Below, one piece after another: positions 1-6,571 of a DNA stretch of 12,980 nucleotides. Source of the stretch: Cyanobacteria bacterium OH_PDB_112 (GTDB lineage: Bacteria; Cyanobacteriota; Vampirovibrionia; Gastranaerophilales; CAJFVJ01); contig JAEWLZ010000171.1 in NCBI GenBank assembly GCA_023457295.1, forward strand, positions 1 to 12,980. Reading direction: 5' to 3'. The notes below the pieces were generated by a model. It did no database searches. It saw only the letters and a program-made list of their open reading frames with translations, and had not been told where the DNA came from. The stretch's first letter is position 1, and every line of letters starts with the position of its first letter. The translations under genes were made by a program, and so were the position numbers.

Positions 1-185
1 GTGTAAAAATAGCTACTCTTGAGGATGTTAAGCTGCTTCGTGACATCCCTGTTTTGAAGAAAAAAATGGCTAAAGGCGAACTTGAAATTATTCCTGCGCA
101 TTATAATTTTTATACGAATGAGGTTGAAATTTTGCCTTATGAAGATTGTAAGCAGAATTTATCAGTTGATACGGTTTTAAGTTGA
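1..185 (+). CDS. 3' end of a gene, possibly beta-carbonic anhydrase (partial)
   Basis: An open frame runs in from the left edge (first full codon at base 3) and stops at the TGA at 183-185, leaving about 60 C-terminal residues. The visible part reads as a helix containing LLRDIPVLKKKMAKG, followed by a beta-strand pair with GELEII and a YNFYTNEVEIL segment. This layout (L-R-x-P, then G-x-L, then an aromatic-rich strand ending in V-x-I-L) resembles the C-terminal end of beta-class carbonic anhydrases, which interconvert CO2 and bicarbonate using zinc. The zinc ligands would lie upstream of the window, so the family cannot be confirmed here. The identification is tentative and rests on pattern resemblance alone; that this is the end of a real coding region is much safer. 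The gene reads in the same direction as minC but is separated from it by 131 bp. Confidence 0.5.
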   Translation, partial: VKIATLEDVKLLRDIPVLKKKMAKGELEIIPAHYNFYTNEVEILPYEDCKQNLSVDTVLS

Positions 186-190
186 TTTTA

Positions 191-206
191 CAAAAATTAA
201 TTTTTG
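191..206. repeat. 16-bp perfect palindrome between the partial gene and minC
   Basis: CAAAAATTAATTTTTG is a perfect palindrome with no spacer, lying 5 bp after the stop codon of the upstream gene. It has no loop and almost no GC, so it is a poor terminator. It could be a protein-binding site or chance in AT-rich DNA. Confidence 0.25.
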
Positions 207-252
207 CTCTTAAAAATTGTTTTTACTTTATGCTTGCGATAAGCTTTTATTT

Positions 253-269
253 AAGGGATATTCCCTTTT
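253..269 (+). promoter_or_regulatory. Inverted repeat AAGGGATATTCCCTT upstream of minC: weak terminator or operator
   Basis: Two perfect 6-bp arms (253-258 and 262-267) flank a 3-nt centre and are followed by two more T's. It lies 50 bp before the minC start. One reading is a short terminator for the upstream gene. The other is an operator, because GATATT (257-262) can be read as a -10 box 17 bp after TTGCGA (234-239), which would place the palindrome on a minC promoter. The sequence does not decide between these. Confidence 0.3.
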
Positions 270-316
270 GAGCATTTTTAGTAGAAATACAGTTTTTCGA
301 GCAAAAAGGATTTTTT

Positions 317-1522
317 ATGAGCGCAAAAAATAGAGAAACAAGTTATATTGACATATCTCAATCCAAAAATGTTGCAGATATGGTTTTTTCATTAGGTAAA
401 AGCTTGGAAACAGGGCTTTTTAGTGACAAAAAGATTGTTTTAGACTTAGGAGATATTGACCTTGAAAGACCCCAAATCTTGGGTCTTAAATCACTTGTTT
501 TGGGTGCGGGTTCAGAGTTATCTTTGATTCACAGCTCAAGTCCTACAACAAAACTTGTTGCACTTGAAATGGATATTAAAGTTATTGATGTTAAAGAAAT
601 TGAAGAAAAACAAGAAATGAAAGCCGAGACCGTAAAAGACATTTTGACTAAGTCAAATGAAGTTTTAGGTCTTGAGCCAAAGTTTGATATTCCTGCTCCT
701 ACTGTTGTTTCTGATGAAAAAGTTTCAGAACTTATTGCAAAACATGAAAATTTTTACAGTGATATTTCTGCTATGCAAGAACCTCAAGAAGAACATGATG
801 AGCTTTTGGATAATCTTATGTCAGATATAAAAGATGTGACTCAAGAACTTGGTGAACGTATGGAAGATGAGGCTTTGAGCAAAATTCAGGCAGATGATAT
901 TAAGCCTATCGAACCAGTTTTTTCACTTGAAACGGAAGATACTTTTGTAGCTAAATCTTTTGAAGAAAAGAAAGTTTCAGAAATTATTGAAACTAAACCT
1001 GAAGAATTTGTTGAAATGCCAAAACCTCTTAATTGTGAGGTATCAGGCTGTATGTTAGAGGATGAAACTCAGAAATCTTATATTTCAGATGTAATTGAGC
1101 CCAAAGAAGAGCTTTTGGAAAAAGAATTTATTATTGATGAAAAGGCAAAAGCCAATATTGTCGGAGACACAGCTTATATCAAACAAACTTTGCGCTCAGG
1201 GCAAGTAGTAAGTTTTGACGGCAATGTTGTTATTATCGGTAATTGTCATAACGGTTCTGAAATAGTTGCCTCAGGTGATATAACTGTTTGGGGAATATTG
1301 GAAGGTATTGCTCATGCGGGTTCTTGCGGTGATGAAAAAGCTGTTATTCGCGCATTAAAAATAGATGCTATACAGCTTCGTATTGCAAGTCATTTTGCAA
1401 GACGTCCTGACAGGGCAAACATAGATTTTGCCGAAAAAACCGATACATTTACGCCGGAAGAGGCAAGAGTAAGAGACGGCAGAATTTATATTTATACATT
1501 GAATACAGAAAATCAAATTTAG
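317..1522 (+). CDS. minC: Septum site-determining protein MinC with a long acidic linker
   Basis: MinC is the division inhibitor that MinD carries to the membrane, where it antagonises FtsZ assembly away from midcell. The protein is 401 aa. Residues about 1-95 look like the N-terminal FtsZ-interacting domain. The C-terminal MinC domain (about 284-360) is clear: TLRSGQ, then GNVVIIG, ASGDITVWG, a glycine-rich turn (AHAGSCGD) and RALKIDA, as expected of the beta-helix that dimerises and binds MinD. A tail with RVRDGRIYIY (385-394) follows, similar to the strand that ends some MinC proteins. Between the two domains lies a roughly 180-residue Glu/Asp/Lys-rich linker; E. coli MinC is 231 aa in total, so this protein is far longer. 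The ATG start is preceded by AAGGA (306-310) with a 6-nt gap. It is the first gene of a minCDE operon, and its stop codon overlaps the minD ribosome-binding site. Confidence 0.93.
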   Translation: MSAKNRETSYIDISQSKNVADMVFSLGKSLETGLFSDKKIVLDLGDIDLERPQILGLKSLVLGAGSELSLIHSSSPTTKLVALEMDIKVIDVKEIEEKQEMKAETVKDILTKSNEVLGLEPKFDIPAPTVVSDEKVSELIAKHENFYSDISAMQEPQEEHDELLDNLMSDIKDVTQELGERMEDEALSKIQADDIKPIEPVFSLETEDTFVAKSFEEKKVSEIIETKPEEFVEMPKPLNCEVSGCMLEDETQKSYISDVIEPKEELLEKEFIIDEKAKANIVGDTAYIKQTLRSGQVVSFDGNVVIIGNCHNGSEIVASGDITVWGILEGIAHAGSCGDEKAVIRALKIDAIQLRIASHFARRPDRANIDFAEKTDTFTPEEARVRDGRIYIYTLNTENQI

Positions 1523-1530
1523 GAGGCATA

Positions 1531-2343
1531 ATGGAAGGTCGCGTAATAGTAATAACATCAGGAAAAGGCGGTGTCGGGAAAACGACAACAAGTGCCAATA
1601 TTGGTACAGCCCTTGCAAAACTTGGTCATAAAGTTGCTTTGATAGATACAGATATCGGGCTTCGTAATCTTGATTTGCTTATGGGACTTGAAAACCGTAT
1701 AGTTTATACCCTTGTTGACGTTGTGGAAGGTAATTGCAAACTTAAGCAGGCGTTGGTAAAAGATAAGAAAAATCCTAATCTTGTTCTTTTGGCTGCGGCT
1801 CAAACTCGGGATAAGTCCGCCGTAAATCAAGAACAAATGAAAGATGTTTGTGATGAACTCAAGAAAAAATACGATTTTGTTATTGTAGACTCTCCCGCCG
1901 GTATTGAGCAGGGATTCCAAAATGCAACCGCAGGCGCATCAGAAGCGATAGTTGTTGCAACACCTGAAATGTCAGCAGTTCGTGATGCGGATAGAATTAT
2001 AGGACTTTTAGAGGCAAAAGAAGAGATTAAATCTTATAAACTTGTCCTCAACCGTGTTCGCCCTAATATGATTAAGGCAAATGATATGATGAGCGTTGAC
2101 GATGTTGTTGATATCCTTTCTATTGACCTTTTAGGCATTATTCCTGAAGATACGGATATCATTACGAGTACAAACAAAGGTGAACCTGTTGTGCATGATG
2201 AAAATGCAAAAGCAGGACAAGCTTATATGAACATTGCAAGAAGAATTATCGGCGAAGATGTTCCTCTTATGGATTTAGAAGAGCCAAAGGGCTGGTTTGA
2301 TAAAATAAAAGACCTTATCTTCTCAATTGGAGGTGCAAAATAA
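1531..2343 (+). CDS. minD: Septum site-determining ATPase MinD
   Basis: MinD is a ParA/MinD-family (deviant Walker) ATPase that binds the membrane in its ATP form, recruits MinC and is released when MinE stimulates hydrolysis. The 270-aa length matches E. coli MinD. Visible motifs are the deviant Walker A KGGVGKTT (residues 12-19) with its signature lysine K12, the switch I region DTDIGLRNLD (39-48), and Walker B DFVIVDSPAG (115-124). A C-terminal amphipathic segment starting at KGWFDKIKDLIF (253-264) fits the membrane-targeting helix. The start is fixed by an AGGAGG (1521-1526) that overlaps the minC stop codon, four bases before ATG. The stop codon overlaps the minE start by one base (TAATG), pointing to coupled translation. 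No key residue is missing. Identification is secure. Confidence 0.97.
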   Translation: MEGRVIVITSGKGGVGKTTTSANIGTALAKLGHKVALIDTDIGLRNLDLLMGLENRIVYTLVDVVEGNCKLKQALVKDKKNPNLVLLAAAQTRDKSAVNQEQMKDVCDELKKKYDFVIVDSPAGIEQGFQNATAGASEAIVVATPEMSAVRDADRIIGLLEAKEEIKSYKLVLNRVRPNMIKANDMMSVDDVVDILSIDLLGIIPEDTDIITSTNKGEPVVHDENAKAGQAYMNIARRIIGEDVPLMDLEEPKGWFDKIKDLIFSIGGAK

Positions 2344-2906
2344 TGAAATCAATTTTAAATGATATTTTTACTGAAATTGTGAATAGATATAAAAAATTCT
2401 TCGCGACAGAGCAAGAACATGATGCGACAAAAGAAACAGCAGCTAGTCGTTTACGTTTTGTTTTGATGCATGACAGAACGCAGCTTGCTCCTGATACTAT
2501 GGAAAAAATGCGTGATGAGCTTTTGGAAGTTATCTCTAAATATGTTGTAGTTGATGAGGAAGCTTTGGATTTGAATTTGGCGGCTGAAGGCGATGCGATA
2601 GCGCTTTTGGCGAGTATTCCAATTTTAAGAGCCAAAACAAAAGAAGAACAAGAAGAAGCTCTTCGTGAATTTGAAGCTAAAAGACAAGCAGAAGCAGAGG
2701 CATTGAGCGAATCTGAATCTGATGAAGCAGAAGAAATACAAGAAGAATCCGAAGTTGAAGATAAAGAAAATGAAGAAACAGCAGAGGACGAATCTGAAGA
2801 AGCAGAAGTGTCAGAAGATGAAGCCGAAATCGAAGATGCCATAGCTAAAGACCTTGAAGCTATAGAAGAAGCGAAAGAAGTTACTAAGAAAAAATCTTCA
2901 AAATAG
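2343..2906 (+). CDS. minE: Cell division topological specificity factor MinE with an acidic C-terminal extension
   Basis: MinE forms the ring that displaces MinC from MinD and triggers MinD ATP hydrolysis, producing pole-to-pole oscillation. Residues 1-98 are a complete MinE. They comprise an N-terminal helix (ILNDIFTEIVNRYKKFF) of the membrane-binding type, the MinD-contact segment SRLRFVLMHDR (35-45), and the dimerising beta domain with RDELLEVISKYV (57-68) and AEGDAIALLASIPI (81-94). E. coli MinE is only 88 aa. Here about 90 further residues follow, extremely rich in Glu and Asp (27 of residues 121-170 are acidic), ending in a basic KKKSSK tip. The ATG overlaps the minD stop codon by one base, and GGAGG (2329-2333) lies nine bases upstream. 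It is the last gene of the operon. The core call is secure; the role of the tail is unknown. Confidence 0.93.
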   Translation: MKSILNDIFTEIVNRYKKFFATEQEHDATKETAASRLRFVLMHDRTQLAPDTMEKMRDELLEVISKYVVVDEEALDLNLAAEGDAIALLASIPILRAKTKEEQEEALREFEAKRQAEAEALSESESDEAEEIQEESEVEDKENEETAEDESEEAEVSEDEAEIEDAIAKDLEAIEEAKEVTKKKSSK

Positions 2907-2920
2907 TTTGAAACAAATAC

Positions 2921-2951
2921 AAAAAATCCCGGGGTTATCCCGGGATTTTTT
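2921..2951. terminator. Bidirectional rho-independent terminator between minE and the 123-aa gene
   Basis: A perfect 13-bp stem (AAAAAATCCCGGG at 2921-2933, its complement at 2939-2951) encloses a 5-nt loop. The GC-rich core is flanked by A's on one side and T's on the other, so it works on both strands. It starts 14 bp after the minE stop and ends 1 bp before the stop codon of the convergent gene. Confidence 0.93.
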
Positions 2952-2952
2952 A

Positions 2953-3324
2953 TTAATCAAAAATAGGTAGAGCTTTTACACGTTCTATAATACTTTCCCA
3001 AGAAACAGTTTTTTTAAATAAAATACCTGTTTTAGGAACTTTTTTGGATGTAAAAGAATCCTCAGCAGCATTTGCTACATCTTTAGAATTATCGACATCT
3101 ACTAAGTAGATTAATTTTTCGGGGTGATTTTTGTACTCAATCTGATGTCTTATGATATTCGGAGAGGCATTAACATGAGCCTTTTCAAGGGCTTGAATCA
3201 AAGTATAACCTTTGGAAGGTTTATCTTTAAATATTTTTTCAAAATTTGTTGCGAAATCAGGCGCAACACTTATTTGTCCGAAGTTTTGTCTTTTATTAAT
3301 TTGATAATTTGTATTAATAATCAT
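2953..3324 (-). CDS. Hypothetical protein, 123 aa
   Basis: I do not recognise this family. The 123-residue product has no signal peptide or membrane segment and looks like a small soluble alpha/beta protein. Features visible are a polar N-terminus with NKRQNFGQ (residues 10-17), a helix around YTLIQALEKAHV, a strand-like KLIYLVDVDN, and a C-terminal helix SIIERVKALPIF. The ATG at 3322-3324 has only a weak purine-rich GAGAGAG upstream. It is transcribed alone, converging on minE and sharing its terminator. The opposite-strand reading is much shorter (73 codons at 3124-3345) and has no features, and the stop falls exactly at the hairpin, so this is probably a real gene. A cytoplasmic lineage-specific protein is the most that can be said. 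Confidence 0.7.
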   Translation of the reverse strand: MIINTNYQINKRQNFGQISVAPDFATNFEKIFKDKPSKGYTLIQALEKAHVNASPNIIRHQIEYKNHPEKLIYLVDVDNSKDVANAAEDSFTSKKVPKTGILFKKTVSWESIIERVKALPIFD

Positions 3325-3463
3325 AAATTTTCTCTCTCTAACTAATCTGTATTTTTATTTTAGAATGCTCAAGAAAAGTTTATTTTGTTTGTAAAAAATC
3401 TGTTACAGAATAATGATGTGCTTTTTGTGTAAAATAGTTTTATTCTCAAATAAGGATAATACG

Positions 3464-6400
3464 GTGTTAAAAACTTTATCTCAGACACAAAGTGAATGCA
3501 TAAAGACCTTGAAAGGTCCTGTTATGGTGCTTGCAGGTCCTGGGACCGGTAAAACTTTTACGGTGATTCAGCGTCTTAAAGAGATGATTTTGACGCAAAA
3601 AATTCCTACCGAGAGTATTCTTTGTCTGACTTTTTCAGAAACTGCCGCAAAAGAAATGAAAGAGCGTCTTGAAAAAGAAATAGCGGAAGCTTCAGAAGGC
3701 ATTGGAATAGGAACTTATCACGCTTTTTGTAATGAAGTTATTTCTAAAAATCCTGAGTATTTCAAAATGGCAGAAAATGTTGATGTAATTGATGAAATCG
3801 TCAGATACAGGATTATGCTTGAGATTTTTGAGGAGCTTAAACCCCAGTATTTGCGAACTGATAAGGGGGATTTTTATCATTATATAAGACCTGTAATTGA
3901 TGCAATCGGAGAAATTAAAAAGACTCGTACATCAAAAGAAAAATATTTTGAAATTATAGAAACAGGTGAAAAATTTCGAGCAGGATTACTCGAAGCTTTG
4001 GCGCAAAAAGAAGAAAAAGAGCTTGCGGGAAAGAAAGTTACGCAAAAAATTCTGAAAGAAATTGATGCTTGTCAAAAAAATATAGACAGAGCACAGGAAA
4101 TATGGCAAATTTTTGAGATTTATTCCGATAGGTTGAAAACCTCTAATTATGTGGATTTTGACGATATGATTAATTTTGTTCTTGATGTTTTTGAGCAAAA
4201 TCCTAAATTTTTGCAAAAAATCGCATCAAAATACAAATATTTTTTGGTTGATGAATATCAGGACACAAATTTTGCCCAAAATCAGCTTGTATTTAAGCTT
4301 TCAGAAGGAGCAGGCAGTAATAATGTTTTTGTTGTCGGGGATGATGACCAGATTATTTACGGTTTTCAGGGGGCGCAAAGTGATAATTTGGAAAAGTTTT
4401 TAAGGCAATATCCTGATTCTAAGGTTATTTGTCTTGAAAATAATTTTCGGTCATCACAAAATATCCTGGATTTTAGTTATCAGTTTATTTCTCAGGATGA
4501 TTGCAGAATAGAATTTAACCCTGAATTTGAAAGATATGGAATTTCAAAAAAACTCACTGCCAAAAATGATAATTTGCCGAATAATTTAGTAAAATTGCTT
4601 GTTTTTGATGAATTGTCTCAAGAGAGAGAATTTATTGCGGATGAGATTTTGAATTTGATAAATTCTCCTGAATGTCCTCAAAAAAATAGTGAAAAAAATC
4701 TTGCGGAAATTGCAGTTTTAGTTAAAAAAAATTCTGATGCAAAAGATTTTATGGAGCTGTTGAGCGCTCGTAGTATACCTTCTCAACTTAAAAAAAACAA
4801 GACAATATTTGAAGTTGAGGCTTCAATTTTGACTATTTTTTATCTAAAAATGCTTTTGAACCCTGATATTCATTCTGATAAATTTTTTGGGGCTGTTCTT
4901 TGTCCTCCGATAGGTTTTTATCCGAGCGATTATGCTTTTTTACTTGAAGAATATAAAAAAAACAGGCAAAATTTTATCGAAATAATTGAACAAAAAATTG
5001 ATTATGAATGGAAAAATCCTGAAAAAGTTAAAAATTTTCTTAAAATCTATAAAGAGCTGAAAGAACAAATTTCGGAATTTAATCTTTCAAATTTGGTTGA
5101 AAATGTGCTTGAAAAAACAGGAATTAAAGAGTTTTATTCTAATTCCGAAATTAACAAAACAGAAAATTTGCAGGCACTTGAAACAATTTTGCAGGAAGCT
5201 AAAAAATTCCAAAAAACAATGAAATCAGGTTTTTTGGGTGATTTTACAGAACATCTTGATATTGCCTATAATGAAGGATTTGATATTGCGGTTTCAAAGG
5301 AAGAAAATAGGCAAAATGCGGTGCAATTAATGACTTTGCACGGTTCTAAGGGACGTGAATTTGAATATGTTTTTATGCCTGAGCTTTTGAGTAAAAATTG
5401 GGAAAAATACAGAAACGTCGAAAAACTCAAGCTTCCTGTGGACAGGGTTTTCTTTGAGCCCAAATCAGAGCATTTGAGATTGCTTTTTGTAGGTATGACA
5501 AGAGCCAAACATAGCCTTTTCTTAAGTCATCCTAAAAATGTCGGTGAAAAAGTTGTTATTTTGACAGAGTATTTATCAGGCATTTCAAAACAAAATCCAT
5601 TGCTTGAAATTCAAAATTTGGAATTTTTTGAAAGTAAATTTAATGTGGAAGAAAAAACTTCTCAAATATTGAAATTTGATTGCAAAATACATTTTGAAAA
5701 GCATATAAGGGAAATTATTAAAGAATTGAAGCTAAGCCCCAGTTCTATGGATATGTATTTAAAGTGTTCACGCAGTTTTTTGTATGCGCATCTGTATAAG
5801 ATTGCGGCTAGAGAATTTGATACTAAGGAGTTGGATTTTGGAAATGCCATTCACCGTGTTCTTGAGCTTGCGGTTGATTTCGCTATACAAGAAGGGCATT
5901 ATCCTTCTTGTGATGATATGATTTTTTGGTTTGAGCAAAAATTTGATGAATATGAAATAAAAAATCCTATTCATAAAGAAATTTTGACGGAAAGAGGTAA
6001 AAAAGCCATAAATAATTTTTATCCTTATTTTAAAGCGATTTTGCCTGCAAGATTATTTTCGGCGGAGCATAATTTAGGAACGGTTTTGGTAGAAGAAATC
6101 AAGCTTACCGGTAAGATTGATAAAATTGAAAAAAATCAAGACGGGACTTATTTTTTGACAGATTACAAAACAGGAAGAGCTTATGGCGCAGGAAAAGTTG
6201 CAGTTGAAAAATATCTTGACCAAATTCAGTTTTATAAACTTGCTTTTGAAGCTAAAAATCAGAGTGCAAAAGTTTCGCAAGTTGCGATAGTTTATATTGA
6301 AGACCCTGAAAAAACTTATATTCAGGATGTTTGTGAAAATGATAATGACGATATTAAAGAAAAAATAAAAAATGTTTTTTACGGTATTCAAAATTTGGAG

Positions 6401-6484
6401 TTTGAACCTGTTTGTAAAAATCAAAAAAATGATGCTTGCAAATGGTGTAATTATAAATTGCTTTGTAAACTAAATGTCATATAA
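3464..6484 (+). CDS. UvrD/PcrA-type helicase fused to a RecB-family Fe-S nuclease
   Basis: This is a predicted ATP-driven 3'-5' SF1A DNA helicase with a C-terminal nuclease, likely acting on DNA ends or repair intermediates. In GTG-start numbering (1006 aa) the helicase motifs are all intact: Walker A GPGTGKT (25-31), motif II DEYQD (263-267), motif III GDDDQIIYGFQGA (292-304), motif IV NNFRSS (326-331), motif V LHGSKGREFEYVF (625-637) and motif VI VGMTRAKH (676-683). The PD-(D/E)XK domain (about 755-1001) has H797, D886 in GKID, and D900/K902 in DYKTG. C768 together with C992-x2-C995-x5-C1001 makes a 4Fe-4S set as in AddB and Cas4. I chose GTG 3464 over ATG 3413 because AAGGA (3452-3456) sits 7 nt before it and the family normally starts just before the LSQTQ motif. 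No AddA/AddB, RecC or AdnA partner is in the window, so it may work alone or with a distant gene. Confidence 0.88.
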   Translation: MLKTLSQTQSECIKTLKGPVMVLAGPGTGKTFTVIQRLKEMILTQKIPTESILCLTFSETAAKEMKERLEKEIAEASEGIGIGTYHAFCNEVISKNPEYFKMAENVDVIDEIVRYRIMLEIFEELKPQYLRTDKGDFYHYIRPVIDAIGEIKKTRTSKEKYFEIIETGEKFRAGLLEALAQKEEKELAGKKVTQKILKEIDACQKNIDRAQEIWQIFEIYSDRLKTSNYVDFDDMINFVLDVFEQNPKFLQKIASKYKYFLVDEYQDTNFAQNQLVFKLSEGAGSNNVFVVGDDDQIIYGFQGAQSDNLEKFLRQYPDSKVICLENNFRSSQNILDFSYQFISQDDCRIEFNPEFERYGISKKLTAKNDNLPNNLVKLLVFDELSQEREFIADEILNLINSPECPQKNSEKNLAEIAVLVKKNSDAKDFMELLSARSIPSQLKKNKTIFEVEASILTIFYLKMLLNPDIHSDKFFGAVLCPPIGFYPSDYAFLLEEYKKNRQNFIEIIEQKIDYEWKNPEKVKNFLKIYKELKEQISEFNLSNLVENVLEKTGIKEFYSNSEINKTENLQALETILQEAKKFQKTMKSGFLGDFTEHLDIAYNEGFDIAVSKEENRQNAVQLMTLHGSKGREFEYVFMPELLSKNWEKYRNVEKLKLPVDRVFFEPKSEHLRLLFVGMTRAKHSLFLSHPKNVGEKVVILTEYLSGISKQNPLLEIQNLEFFESKFNVEEKTSQILKFDCKIHFEKHIREIIKELKLSPSSMDMYLKCSRSFLYAHLYKIAAREFDTKELDFGNAIHRVLELAVDFAIQEGHYPSCDDMIFWFEQKFDEYEIKNPIHKEILTERGKKAINNFYPYFKAILPARLFSAEHNLGTVLVEEIKLTGKIDKIEKNQDGTYFLTDYKTGRAYGAGKVAVEKYLDQIQFYKLAFEAKNQSAKVSQVAIVYIEDPEKTYIQDVCENDNDDIKEKIKNVFYGIQNLEFEPVCKNQKNDACKWCNYKLLCKLNVI

Positions 6485-6514
6485 CTTAACAAAATGATGC
6501 AAAATAAGTCAATT

Positions 6515-6542
6515 TTTACTATTTGATTGTTTTTATTATTAT
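6515..6542 (+). promoter_or_regulatory. Candidate promoter for the large unknown membrane protein
   Basis: TTTACT (6515-6520) and TATTAT (6537-6542) are 16 bp apart. Transcription from about 6549 would leave room for the AAGGA at 6562-6566 and the TTG start at 6572, but not for the more upstream possible starts. In DNA this AT-rich such matches are common, so the support is modest. Confidence 0.35.
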
Positions 6543-6571
6543 GGATAGTTTTATTCATGGTAAGGACTGTT

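Noticed and set aside
2315..2842. 175-codon open frame antisense to minE, serine-rich
   Set aside because: It is the mirror of the Glu/Asp-rich minE tail (GAA/GAT codons read as TTC/ATC and serine codons in the other frame) and overlaps a secure gene.
3413..3463. Upstream ATG for the helicase gene adding 17 residues
   Set aside because: The extension has no family resemblance and lacks a ribosome-binding site; GTG 3464 has AAGGA at 7 nt and begins where UvrD proteins normally begin.
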